Source: Anaerococcus sp. (lineage in GTDB: Bacteria > Bacillota > Clostridia > Tissierellales > Peptoniphilaceae). Taken from it: a stretch of 35,968 bases of DNA. A program made the translations under genes and the position numbers. Positions 14,531 through 23,173 of the stretch are shown here, in pieces (position 1 is the stretch's first letter; every line of letters starts with the position of its first letter). The notes below the pieces were generated by a model. That model worked only from the letters and a program-made list of their open reading frames with translations. It was not told the origin of the DNA and did no database searches. The stretch is taken from positions 1-35,968 of the forward strand of contig NZ_JAPJPG010000014.1 of the NCBI RefSeq assembly GCF_030825785.1, read 5' to 3'.

Positions 14531-16675
14531 TTATTCAATTGTCATGGCATTGATTTGATCAGCAGCTTGCCATACTGGTGTCATCACGTCAAAGCCTTTA
14601 ATTCTATTGGTATAACCTGTGTGGAAGACATTTGAGTATAGTGGAATTTCTGGTAGGTAGTCGTTGTACCATTTTTGGAATTCTTCCCACTTGTCTAGGT
14701 AAGCTTCCTTATCTCCTGGCTCTGTTCTTCTTAGGGCAGTAGTTACTTCATCCGCCTTTGGATCGTCTACCCTGTTTTTGTTAAATGGACCTTCCTTTGA
14801 ATAGTATAGCCATTGGTCAAATGGTGTAGCAAAGTCTGTTGCCATTGAGAAGGCTGTATATTCTGCATCTTCTTTAGGGAAGTTGTATAGGTCTATTAGG
14901 GTTGAGAAGGATCCGCTTGTTACGTTATATTCCATTCCAGCTTGTTTAGCATTTGGAGGAAGTTGGTTAGATATTAGGGTTGTAATTGGAGATTGTTCTG
15001 CACCATATTGATTTACAACGAGCTTGTTTCCATTTTCATCATATCTATAGTAGTCGAAGCCTTCTTGATTTTTGTTAAATTCATCTAGAGCCTTGTCTTT
15101 ATCCCAAGGAGTTGTTCCATCAGCTTCAAACTTGTATGGAGTTTTGTCAAGAAGTTCATTTGCCTTATCGATATTTAAAACCCAATTTACAATTTTACCT
15201 TCTATATCTGCTCCTCTTTCCTTATACATCCATTGGCTTGTACCATACCTACCGTTAGTTACAACACCGTAACCACCTAAGAATGATTGGACGAATTCGT
15301 TTCTATCCATTAGGCTTGCTATGGCTTGTCTTACTTCTTTGTATTGGGTTGCTCCCCTATCTACTAGGAAGGTTAGGTTTCCATAACCATTTCTCTCATA
15401 AGAACCTACTTGGATTTTGCCATCGTCTGCTGCTTTTTTGAGTTGGTCGATCTTTGATCCGTCAGCTTCGCCTTCCCAGATATCTATATCTCCATTTTCT
15501 AGAAGGTCTGGTCCTATATTCTTGTTTACCAATTGAACAATGATATGAGGGATAGTTGCCTTGTCTCCTTTGAAGTTTCCTTGGTAGTTTTCGTTTAGGT
15601 CAAGCCTAACCATGTTATTTTCGAATTTATCGAACTTATATGGTCCACAGGTAACTTTAGGGTTAAATCTGTAGTCACTTGTAAGCTTGATCATAGCTTC
15701 TTCGATTAGGAGTCTAGTTGGATCTACATCTCCTTCTTTACGTCTTTCAAGCTCTCCTACCTGACTATCTAATTCTCCCTTGGCTTCTTTATATTCTTCG
15801 CTTTCCTTATCAAGACCTTCGCTAGCTTCTTCGAAGTTTTCCTTTAGGATTTCGATTTGTTTATCTATGGATTTCTTGTAGTCTTCCCTATCCTTATCTG
15901 TAACTTCATAGCCTTCTTTAACTACAAGCTTCTTGCCATCATCTGCCACAGCTAGGTTTTCCCCTATATAATGCATTGGGCTAGGTCCTGCATTAGATAG
16001 AACTTCTACTTCAAAATATGGTAATTGTGAAGGATCTACTGTTAGACTGAAGCTATAGTCATCGTGTTTTTCGATTCCTTCAAAGCTATCTGTCTCACCT
16101 TTTTTGAAATCCTTGTAGCCTAAAAGTGCGTCTGCTCCTATATTCATAGATGCAGTAAGAGGGTTAAAGTCCTTGTCTGATTCTAGAAGAATTCCAAATA
16201 TATAATCATCAGCTGTGATAGGCTCTCCATCTGACCATTTTAGGTCTTTCTTTATGGTATAAGTTGTTGTTCGTGAGCCATCTTCGTTAATCTTTACTTC
16301 AGGATCTTTTTCAAGGGCAGCTGTGTTTGTTTGAAACTTTCCTTCCTCGTCAAGAACATAGCAATCATAGCCATTATTTCCCTCTATACCCATGAATCTT
16401 CTTACCTTTACGTCGTTTGCATCATTGGCATATCCTTGGATGAAATCTCCATTTATGGAATCAACTCCCACTACTATAGTGTCATCAGATGTTTGCTTAT
16501 CAAAATCTTCTGGAGTCTCTGACGCTTCTTTATCTTCTGTTGCTTTTTCAGCCTCTTCATTTTGGGTCTTTGACTCCGCTCCTCCCTTGGTTGAATCTGT
16601 GCTAGATCCACAAGCTGATAGACTTAGGATAAGTCCTAGAGCCATTAGAGATGAATAAACTTTTTTAATCTTCAT
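14531..16675 (-). CDS. Second oligopeptide-binding lipoprotein (SBP family 5), paralogue with helical insertion
   Basis: 714 residues. Lipoprotein signal MKIKKVYSSLMALGLILSLS-A-C (Cys22), acidic linker, then the same SBP_bac_5 body as its neighbour, much of it near-identical (for example KKDLKWSDGEPITADDY at 142-158, GPYKFDKFENNMVRL, LMDRNEFVQSF). The charged helical insertion is present again at about 250-330 but with a quite different sequence (DKQIEILKENFEEASEGLDK), so the two insertions diverge faster than the fold. Probably a second receptor for the same OppBCDF pore with different peptide preference (inference). It has its own promoter and terminator. AAGGAAGG precedes the ATG. Confidence 0.88.
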   Translation of the reverse strand: MKIKKVYSSLMALGLILSLSACGSSTDSTKGGAESKTQNEEAEKATEDKEASETPEDFDKQTSDDTIVVGVDSINGDFIQGYANDANDVKVRRFMGIEGNNGYDCYVLDEEGKFQTNTAALEKDPEVKINEDGSRTTTYTIKKDLKWSDGEPITADDYIFGILLESDKDFNPLTASMNIGADALLGYKDFKKGETDSFEGIEKHDDYSFSLTVDPSQLPYFEVEVLSNAGPSPMHYIGENLAVADDGKKLVVKEGYEVTDKDREDYKKSIDKQIEILKENFEEASEGLDKESEEYKEAKGELDSQVGELERRKEGDVDPTRLLIEEAMIKLTSDYRFNPKVTCGPYKFDKFENNMVRLDLNENYQGNFKGDKATIPHIIVQLVNKNIGPDLLENGDIDIWEGEADGSKIDQLKKAADDGKIQVGSYERNGYGNLTFLVDRGATQYKEVRQAIASLMDRNEFVQSFLGGYGVVTNGRYGTSQWMYKERGADIEGKIVNWVLNIDKANELLDKTPYKFEADGTTPWDKDKALDEFNKNQEGFDYYRYDENGNKLVVNQYGAEQSPITTLISNQLPPNAKQAGMEYNVTSGSFSTLIDLYNFPKEDAEYTAFSMATDFATPFDQWLYYSKEGPFNKNRVDDPKADEVTTALRRTEPGDKEAYLDKWEEFQKWYNDYLPEIPLYSNVFHTGYTNRIKGFDVMTPVWQAADQINAMTIE

Positions 16676-16714
16676 GCTAACCTTCCTTATTTGATATTTT
16701 ATGAAATTGTTTAC

Positions 16715-16743
16715 ATTCTACCTTTATTATTCATTTTAGTCAA
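16715..16743 (-). promoter_or_regulatory. Promoter of the second binding-lipoprotein gene
   Basis: Leftward TTGACT (16738-16743), 17-base spacer, TAGAAT (16715-16720). The 315-base gap 16676-16990 also holds the terminator at 16951-16982. The AT-rich remainder shows no gene. Confidence 0.75.
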
Positions 16744-16950
16744 AGATTTGTGTATAAGTATTAATTTACTTTCTTAGATTTTTACTGCTCTCTTATAAAG
16801 AATTATTGTTATAAAGCTATTTCGTAAATTCAAAAAATATCATAAAGGCATATTTTATTCATGTGTTATTCAAATAAAGATTTTCTAAAGCACTTAAAAT
16901 CCATTATCCTAAAAGATCTTATGTATTTTTCTAAATTAAAATTTATAAAT

Positions 16951-16982
16951 AAAAAAGAGCCTACTTCTATTAAGTAGAACTC
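16951..16982 (-). terminator. Terminator of the cell-wall hydrolase gene
   Basis: Leftward GAG-TT-CTACTT AATA GAAGTAG-G-CTC hairpin followed by TTTTTT, starting 9 bases past the stop codon. Confidence 0.8.
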
Positions 16983-16990
16983 CTTGGATT

Positions 16991-18790
16991 TTATTTTTTG
17001 TTTTCGTATAATCTGTCTGAATCTGCTCCTACAAGTCTATAGTATCTTACAGGTAGTCCGGAAGAGTCTCCCATGTAGCCTTTTCTAGGAGTAACAGCTA
17101 CTCCATTTTGGCTATAGGACATGTGGATTATTGTATCATTTGCCCTATTTAGGATAAAGCCAGTGTGTCCAGCGGCTCCTGAACTTGCACCAGGTCTTCC
17201 TGATACGAAAATATCTCCGTATCTTATCTCACTTTCAGAGATCTCATACAATACTTTGCCTGCTGCTCCAAGTTTGAAGAGTGTTTCTGTATTTCCTATG
17301 GCTGAGCCTTGTTTTAGGAATCCTCCGTAGATTAGAGACCTATAAACTGCTGATGAGCAATCTGCTGCCCAGTCAGAAGTTCTATTCTTCCAGTGCATAT
17401 CATAGGTTAGGCCAGCTCTTCTTGCTGTAAACATCCACTCCATAGCCTTGTCGAGATTCTTTGATCCCTTGATGTTATTATCTACAGGCTTTGCAAGACC
17501 ATTGCCATCAACCTTGTAGGTTACTCCCCTTTGAGTTACTTCTGTATTCTTTTGGAGGCCATTTGATGTAAAGTAATAATAATTTCCATCAATCTCCCAA
17601 ACACCTTCTTGAACATAACCATTGCCGTTGGTGTGGTATTTGTTGCCATTAAACTCAAACCAAGCGTTCTTTGGATTTGTAGCAACTCCCCTGCTGTCTG
17701 TCTTGTAGTATCTTCCGGCAGACATTATGCCTTTGTTTTGGGCCATGACACCATCTTTGTCGAAGACATAGGTGTATTTGGCTATAGTACGAGCTCCTCT
17801 TACAAGCTTTCCGTCATCGCCACTTCTGTAGGTCTTACCATCTACTTTAGCCCAAAAGTTTTTAGGATTTGTAATCCTTCCTTCTTTATCAGTTATATAT
17901 AGCTTTCCGTCTTTTATTTCTTTATTGTTAGTTGTAAGTACTCCATCCTGATTGAAGTTATAGTAGTCGTTTCCAACTTTTGTCACACCCTTATAGATTT
18001 TTCCATTCTCATTAGTGTGATATACCTTACCATTTACCTTAACCCAAGAGTTAAGCTTAGCACTTAGGATTCCTCTATCGTTTGCTTCATAATAGGAATC
18101 ATTTGTAAGAACCTTCTTATTTGTTTGAAGACTTCCATCATTTGCAAAGTAATACTTCTTACCTTCTATTTCTTTAAGACCCTTGCTTACATTGCCATCA
18201 CTGTCTTTGTGGTATACTTTGGAGCTTTCTTCATACCAAGAAGACTCGCTTGCTCTTTTATCCTCTGATGAAGCTCCCCTATCAGATGTAGAAGTATTAG
18301 AATCATGTACTTTAACTTCGTTATATATGTCATCGAGACTAGAATTATCGTAATAGATAACATCCTTTGAGCTATCTTCTTTTACTTCCTTTTCTTCCTT
18401 ATCATCCGCAGGTCCCCTGTCTCCAGAAATCTCTTTGACAGAAATCTCTTGCTCAGGAGCAAGTTCCTTTTCGCTAGCCTCACTAGCCTTGTCAGCTTCA
18501 TTTTCAGTAGCTAAGTCTTCATCACTTGTATTAGAAAGTCCCGTTTCTTCCAAGTCGGATAGGATTCTATCAAGATTTTCTTCATCATATGTAGCTATGT
18601 CACCATCTTCGTATGTAGCTATATCATTATCTTCGCTAGTTAAAGCTTCACCCTCTCCTATATCTTGTGATAAATTATCATCAACATCTAGTTTATAGTC
18701 CTCTTCTGCATATGAGTATGTTCCTGACATCAAAGCCTGAGATATAAACAGTGTTGATGCTAAAAGTATAGTTTTATTTACCTTTTTCAT
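16991..18790 (-). CDS. Secreted cell-wall hydrolase with cell-wall-binding repeats and C-terminal Amidase_5-type (phage lysin-like) domain
   Basis: 599 residues from the ATG preceded by AGAGGT. An earlier in-frame ATG at 18808 is less well placed. Signal peptide 1-28 (MKKVNKTILLASTLFISQAL, cleavage after SYA). An acidic, probably disordered region (30-185) has a small tandem DIATYEDG/DIATYDEE repeat. Aromatic, glycine-rich cell-wall-binding repeats of the choline-binding type follow from about 186 to 435 (units such as GKVYHTNENGKIYKGV and GNKYHTNGNGYVQEGV). The C-terminal catalytic domain (445-588) has DCSSAVYRSL with Cys478, GHTGFIL with His542 and IIHMSYSQNGV. This matches the cysteine-type peptidoglycan hydrolases of phage endolysins (Amidase_5, NlpC/P60-like). 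It probably acts outside the cell on peptidoglycan. Divergent from the lipoprotein at 19045. Confidence 0.85.
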   Translation of the reverse strand: MKKVNKTILLASTLFISQALMSGTYSYAEEDYKLDVDDNLSQDIGEGEALTSEDNDIATYEDGDIATYDEENLDRILSDLEETGLSNTSDEDLATENEADKASEASEKELAPEQEISVKEISGDRGPADDKEEKEVKEDSSKDVIYYDNSSLDDIYNEVKVHDSNTSTSDRGASSEDKRASESSWYEESSKVYHKDSDGNVSKGLKEIEGKKYYFANDGSLQTNKKVLTNDSYYEANDRGILSAKLNSWVKVNGKVYHTNENGKIYKGVTKVGNDYYNFNQDGVLTTNNKEIKDGKLYITDKEGRITNPKNFWAKVDGKTYRSGDDGKLVRGARTIAKYTYVFDKDGVMAQNKGIMSAGRYYKTDSRGVATNPKNAWFEFNGNKYHTNGNGYVQEGVWEIDGNYYYFTSNGLQKNTEVTQRGVTYKVDGNGLAKPVDNNIKGSKNLDKAMEWMFTARRAGLTYDMHWKNRTSDWAADCSSAVYRSLIYGGFLKQGSAIGNTETLFKLGAAGKVLYEISESEIRYGDIFVSGRPGASSGAAGHTGFILNRANDTIIHMSYSQNGVAVTPRKGYMGDSSGLPVRYYRLVGADSDRLYENKK

Positions 18791-18882
18791 CTCTACCTCT
18801 TTCATCAAATTTTAATTACAAATTAATTACAAATAATCTATAGTATTAAGCTATTTTTCCTGTATTTTAGTATTTCAAGTTT

Positions 18883-18911
18883 ATTATAGACTATTCTAAG
18901 CAAAATTGCAA
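18883..18911 (-). promoter_or_regulatory. Promoter of the cell-wall hydrolase gene
   Basis: Leftward TTGCAA (18906-18911), 17-base spacer, perfect TATAAT (18883-18888). The leader of about 85 bases contains a direct repeat of AATTACAAA near 18814-18834. Confidence 0.75.
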
Positions 18912-19044
18912 CAAAAAGGTTACAAATTTTCTCTATTTTTTGAAATTTCTATCAAATTTTATAAAAAATATAAATTCACTCCAAAATATAGTACAATTAT
19001 TAAAAATAAGCAAAAAGGGTATCATATTAAAAACGGAGGGATAT

Positions 19045-20019
19045 ATGAAAAAAAGAAATATACTATTAGCATTTGCTCTTATTCTAGCTCTAAGTTCATG
19101 CCAAAACATGGAAGGATCTAATAAGGGAAATGTTTCAGAAAAAACAATAGAAAACGCACTAGCTGAAGAAAACAAAAATGACAAAAACTCTGACTTAATT
19201 GATGAAAAGGACGAAGACTCAAATAGTAAAGATAAAAAGGAAGAAAAAAAGGACGATAAGAAGGAAGATAGCTCTGACAAAAACGTAGAAGATGCTCTTA
19301 ACAATATCAACTACGACGATATAAGAAAATATATAACAGATATCGGAGAATTCGACCCAGAAGTCCTAGATAAGCTCACAGATGAAGATATCAAAGAATA
19401 CTATCTACGTGCTAAGTCTGCAAGTGATAAGACAGGTTATTGGGATGTGAAGGACTTCTTCTTCCAAGAACTTGCCAAAGACTTTAGAGAATACTCAAAC
19501 AAATTCCCACTAGATTCTATAGAAGAATTATACAACTGGCCAAAAAGCACCGATAAAGTTACAGATAAGTTCGCTGATGAAAGAAGGTTCATAGCAAATC
19601 TTGGCTACGATCAAACAGAAATAGACAATATGTCTGATAAGAAGCTTGAAGAAGCCTTTAAGAAAGCCTATGACAAAAACCCAGAAGGTCTTTATAATGA
19701 CTATATAGAAATAGTTGGCAAGGACAATTTCGACAAAAACGAAAGTTCTACTAGTGAGGTGAAAGCAGTAGAGTCTAGCCAAAATGTAGAGAAATTCTCT
19801 GAAAACCAAAGCGATTATGATGAGTTTAAAAGAAGCCTAGTCGAACTTTATGAATTCGACCCTGATGTAGTGGCTCAAATGACTAACGAAGATATAGATA
19901 TAGCAGCAAGTCGTGGCGAAAAAATCCTAGAAGAAACCGGCTACGGTGACATAGGTCTAATCATAAACGAACTAGCAAAAATGTATCCAGGCTCATCTAC
20001 AATGTATCCTGGCGAATAA
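19045..20019 (+). CDS. Lipoprotein of unknown function with three related helical repeats
   Basis: 324 residues. The start at 19045 follows GGAGGG; the open frame extends further upstream but without a ribosome site. Lipoprotein signal MKKRNILLAFALILALSS-C (Cys19), then a highly charged Lys/Asp/Glu linker (40-80). Three similar segments follow: about 88-150 (DIGEFDPEVLDKLTDEDIKE), 180-225 (NLGYDQTEIDNMSDKKLEEA) and 258-312 (LYEFDPDVVAQMTNEDIDIA). Each has the pattern of an aromatic/acidic turn, a short helix and an x-M/L-T/S-D/N-E/K-D/K-x turn, so the protein looks like tandem small helical modules. Segments 1 and 3 also share a TGYxD...ELAK stretch. No family is recognised. It is anchored at the outer face of the membrane. 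Divergent neighbour of a wall hydrolase, so a cell-surface role is plausible but unproven. Confidence 0.7.
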   Translation: MKKRNILLAFALILALSSCQNMEGSNKGNVSEKTIENALAEENKNDKNSDLIDEKDEDSNSKDKKEEKKDDKKEDSSDKNVEDALNNINYDDIRKYITDIGEFDPEVLDKLTDEDIKEYYLRAKSASDKTGYWDVKDFFFQELAKDFREYSNKFPLDSIEELYNWPKSTDKVTDKFADERRFIANLGYDQTEIDNMSDKKLEEAFKKAYDKNPEGLYNDYIEIVGKDNFDKNESSTSEVKAVESSQNVEKFSENQSDYDEFKRSLVELYEFDPDVVAQMTNEDIDIAASRGEKILEETGYGDIGLIINELAKMYPGSSTMYPGE

Positions 20020-20021
20020 AA

Positions 20022-20216
20022 TTAAAAGAAGTTGTTGCAAAATTGTGAGTATTCATGTACCATCGTTAGAATGTTATCTTAGGAGTTACCTCTCCTAGCC
20101 GGTAGGTCAATTTGTGCCTGTCGGCTGGTGGAGTCGATTAGCCAGTCGGCTACTCCATGGAGATTATTCTAACTGTAGTGGAATGATTTATTAATTATGC
20201 AACAGCCTCTTTTTAA
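20022..20216. mobile_element. Inverted-repeat element of about 190 bp (MITE-like, or structured RNA)
   Basis: The ends are inverted copies: left AAGAAGTTGTTGCA (20026-20039), right, read inward, AAAGAGGCTGTTGCA (20212-20198), each next to AATT, and both ends flanked by TTAA (20022-20025 and 20213-20216), a possible target duplication. Inside are nested stems: 20065-20079 with 20161-20173 (GTTAGAAT..ATTCTAAC type), TAGGAG/CTCCTA (20080-20097), GCCGGTAGG/CCTGTCGGC (20098-20125) and TGGAGT..AGCC/GGCT..ACTCCA (20129-20157). No coding frame. The TGTTGCA ends resemble those of several insertion sequence families, which supports a non-autonomous element. The GC content is clearly higher than the surroundings. 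The right TTAA contains the stop codon of the kinase gene. Confidence 0.65.
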
Positions 20217-21721
20217 TTCTTATAAATTATTATAGTAAATATTTCATTTTCATAATCTACAGAAAAACTATAAGCACAATCATCTAAGAGGCTTTCCACT
20301 ATATACATTCCCATCCCTCTAGATTTAGACGTATTTGAAGATACAAATGGTTTTTTGATATTGTTTAGTATATCCGAATCTATTCTTGTAGGATAATTTT
20401 TTATGACAATATCAGAAGAAAACTTTATCTCTATTTTTCCATAATCATCGGTATATTCTATGGCATTTTTAAGGATATTATCGAATACTATTCTAAAATG
20501 ATCATAATCTATTTTATCTAATCTAGAACCCTTAATACTCAGATATATCTTCTTTTTTTCTAAGAGATCTGTATGGTTAATTATAGATTCATCCATTATA
20601 GATCTTAGATCAAGTCTTTCTAATATAGGTTCTTCATCCAGTTTATTTAGGTAGAGCAAATCTCCTATCAAGACTTGAAGATTAATTAATTTATCTTTTA
20701 ATTTTGGTAAGTATATATCTCTATCTTTGTATTTTCCTATATTTTCTATCATTCCATCTGCTAACAATATAGCTGCTTGAACTGGAGTTTTGAGCTCATG
20801 AGATGCTGATTTGAAGAATACTTCTCTTTTTTCACTTAATTTTTCAAGACTTTTGTAATTTTCTGTAAGTGCCTTATAAGTTTCTTTGATATTTTCTGAT
20901 AATTCTTCTATTTCATCATTAGTATGGATGTCTAAATCATATGAAATATTTCTATTATCTCTAGATTCTCTTGTAAATTTACTCATCTTTAGAATTGGAT
21001 CTGTAATAGATTTTGAATAAATTCTATTTAGAAGAAAGACTATTATTACAACTAGCAAAAATATAATTGGAAAGGCTGATATTATAGTACTTTTTACCCC
21101 AGTTAGATCATCAAACAATAGAGGATATGTACTTATATATATCCCCGAGTCCTTATAAGTTATTAACATAAAACTTATTGCCGACCTATCTTTTTTCCTG
21201 GATACAGACTTAATAAGTATTGAATCTCTTATTTCTTTCACAAAAGTGGAATCATCTGAGTCTACTTCCACATAATCTAGCCCTTCTATATCTACAAAAT
21301 CCTCCAATGATTTTAATAAGTCTTCCTTTATATGGAAGAATTTGTTTTTAAAGACTTCTTCATCAAATGAGCCTTTAGAATTTTCTAAGTATTGTAGAAA
21401 ATTTAAAATATTTTTATTTTTTATCTTGATAATGGTATCAAAATTTAGACCTGATAAACGGACCTCGTCACTATTATTCTTTTTGTATAAGGAAATCATC
21501 CCTTCTTTTGCCACATCTCTTGCACTATCGTAAGATATATCCTTCACAAAAGATTCATGAACCTTAAGGGCTAAGTCTTCATTTTCTTGGTTCTTCTTCT
21601 CTAAATAAATATTAGGCATAAAGAATATCATATAGGAAAATACTATAAAGCATATCAAAAGAGTCAGTATTACGTTGTATATGAAATTTTTCTCACTTAT
21701 ATTTAGCTTAGGCTTCTTCAT
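20213..21721 (-). CDS. Sensor histidine kinase (two-component system)
   Basis: 502 residues. TM1 (about 14-35), an extracellular sensor region (36-210), TM2 (214-232), a HAMP-like linker (233-287), a dimerisation/phospho-acceptor helix with SASHELKTP (His308), and an ATPase domain with N-box DNILKNAIEY (414-423) and the glycine-rich GMGMYIVESLL (469-479). An obvious D-x-G-x-G G1 motif is not evident around 435-455 (IVIKNYPTRIDSD), so the ATP site is somewhat atypical, as in some low-GC kinases. It phosphorylates the regulator encoded just upstream, whose gene it overlaps by 14 bases. It is the last gene of the exporter/two-component block and ends exactly at the inverted-repeat element. Confidence 0.88.
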   Translation of the reverse strand: MKKPKLNISEKNFIYNVILTLLICFIVFSYMIFFMPNIYLEKKNQENEDLALKVHESFVKDISYDSARDVAKEGMISLYKKNNSDEVRLSGLNFDTIIKIKNKNILNFLQYLENSKGSFDEEVFKNKFFHIKEDLLKSLEDFVDIEGLDYVEVDSDDSTFVKEIRDSILIKSVSRKKDRSAISFMLITYKDSGIYISTYPLLFDDLTGVKSTIISAFPIIFLLVVIIVFLLNRIYSKSITDPILKMSKFTRESRDNRNISYDLDIHTNDEIEELSENIKETYKALTENYKSLEKLSEKREVFFKSASHELKTPVQAAILLADGMIENIGKYKDRDIYLPKLKDKLINLQVLIGDLLYLNKLDEEPILERLDLRSIMDESIINHTDLLEKKKIYLSIKGSRLDKIDYDHFRIVFDNILKNAIEYTDDYGKIEIKFSSDIVIKNYPTRIDSDILNNIKKPFVSSNTSKSRGMGMYIVESLLDDCAYSFSVDYENEIFTIIIYKN

Positions 21722-22373
21722 TAAATTTGTACCCTACTCCTACAAGAGTTTTTATATACTCCTTCGGTAGTTTTTTCCTGAGATTTTTTATATGAGAATC
21801 TATGGTTCTAGTAGAACCATAAAATGTAGTGTCATATAAGCTAGTTATTAGGTTCTCTCTAGAAAAAACCTTTTTTTTATTCTCTATAAATAATTTCATC
21901 AGCTGAAATTCTGTAACTGTTAGTTTTAGGTCTTTGCCGTCATATAATAGCCTAAATCCATCATTATCTAGTACAAGACCATCCTGAGATAAGTTATAAT
22001 TATTACCTCTCCTTTGTAAAATCATTTCTATTTTCTTTATTAGTAAAATAGGTTGAACAGGCTTTATAATATAGTCGTCACAATATAGGTCAAAAGCCTC
22101 TATCTGCGTATTTATATCTTCTAAGGCTGTAAGCATTACTACATTGGTATTTTTTATTTTTTTATTCTTTCTAATAAATTCTAGTACCTCAAGACCACTT
22201 TTCCCATTTACCATTATATCCAATATTGCTACATCAAATTTGTTTTCATTTAAAATTTCAATCGCTTCATTTCCATCATCAGTGACAGTTACAGAAAAAT
22301 CAGCGATTTTTAAATATTCAGACAATACTTCTCTAATATCTATTTCATCTTCTAGAAATAGTATACTTTTCAT
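21708..22373 (-). CDS. OmpR/PhoB-type response regulator
   Basis: 221 residues. Receiver domain with acidic pair Glu8/Asp9, phospho-acceptor Asp52 (VAILDIMV), Thr82 and Lys104 (YIIKP). The winged-helix DNA-binding domain (about 128-218) has LTVTEFQLMKLFIENKKKVFS and the typical STRTIDSHIKNLRKKL recognition helix followed by VGVGYKF. It regulates transcription when phosphorylated by the adjacent kinase. GGGGTGA precedes the ATG. A TATAAT (with a weak TTCATA -35) lies in the 47-base gap after the permease gene, so it may have its own promoter besides read-through. Likely targets are the neighbouring exporter genes (inference from order). Confidence 0.92.
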   Translation of the reverse strand: MKSILFLEDEIDIREVLSEYLKIADFSVTVTDDGNEAIEILNENKFDVAILDIMVNGKSGLEVLEFIRKNKKIKNTNVVMLTALEDINTQIEAFDLYCDDYIIKPVQPILLIKKIEMILQRRGNNYNLSQDGLVLDNDGFRLLYDGKDLKLTVTEFQLMKLFIENKKKVFSRENLITSLYDTTFYGSTRTIDSHIKNLRKKLPKEYIKTLVGVGYKFNEEA

Positions 22374-22420
22374 ACAATCACCCCTAGTTTGATTATATAG
22401 TATTTTCAGAAAGATATGAA

Positions 22421-23173
22421 TTAATTATCTCTTCTCTTATTTTTCCTTATGGCCAAAACCATCATAATTAAGGATATTAGAATTAATAATATTAATCCTT
22501 GGATGAAAGTATAATTTACGATTCCCTTGGATATTTCATCCAAATATTCTGCTGATGAAAAGTGACTTGTTGGAATAGCTCTAGCAATATATCTTATGGA
22601 TTCTGGCATATCATCTACAGAAATTCCCATCATTCCACTTAGAATCATAGTAAAAAAATATAAAACCATAGTTAAACCGAAAGATAAGGAATATTTTTTT
22701 GTATATAGGCAAATAGCATAGGCTAAGAAGAAAGAGCTCATATCTATCAAACTTACATATATAGTGTGTCTTAATAATTCTATCATAGTAAATTCTACAT
22801 TAAAAGCATTCATGATTATTAAAAAATATATGATAGTGCATATTAGAAAAAATATATAGTAAATCAAAAACTTATACTTAGCCATAACAAACTGTTTTAT
22901 GGAAAAAAGCTCTAACCTATCATAAACTCCTTCTTCCATATCCTTAGCTGTAATACTGGCGTGACCAATCAAAAATATAGATAAAGGTGATATTATGTTT
23001 ATAGTTAAAGTTATACTCCTTTTAGCTTCTGATACATACTGAATTGGTAGCTTTGAACCAACACCAACTATGATTAGGGATGCCATAATCAAAGGAAAAA
23101 CTAATCCGAAAAATATTGTTGCATAGTTTTTCAATAATAATTTAGTTTCATACTTTATTATATACTTATTCAT
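22421..23173 (-). CDS. ABC-2 type exporter permease
   Basis: 250 residues with about six hydrophobic segments (17-40, 58-75, 100-125, 133-155, 160-182, 218-245) in the ABC-2 arrangement: an N-terminal helix after MNKYIIKYETKLLLKN, a long first extracellular loop, and the GMMGISVDDMPESIRYIARA stretch before the last span, where ABC-2 permeases usually have a P-x-x-x-x-P-x-x-W/H type region. The start is the second of two adjacent ATGs, six bases after AAGGAGG, overlapping the end of the ATPase gene by 8 bases. It exports an unknown substrate with that ATPase. Substrate families for such pairs with linked two-component genes include antimicrobial peptides and lipids. Confidence 0.85.
   Translation of the reverse strand: MNKYIIKYETKLLLKNYATIFFGLVFPLIMASLIIVGVGSKLPIQYVSEAKRSITLTINIISPLSIFLIGHASITAKDMEEGVYDRLELFSIKQFVMAKYKFLIYYIFFLICTIIYFLIIMNAFNVEFTMIELLRHTIYVSLIDMSSFFLAYAICLYTKKYSLSFGLTMVLYFFTMILSGMMGISVDDMPESIRYIARAIPTSHFSSAEYLDEISKGIVNYTFIQGLILLILISLIMMVLAIRKNKRRDN

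Noticed and set aside
16991..18790. Prophage indicated by the lysin-type domain
   Set aside because: No holin, structural, integrase or packaging gene is nearby, and the protein has its own signal peptide and wall-binding repeats.
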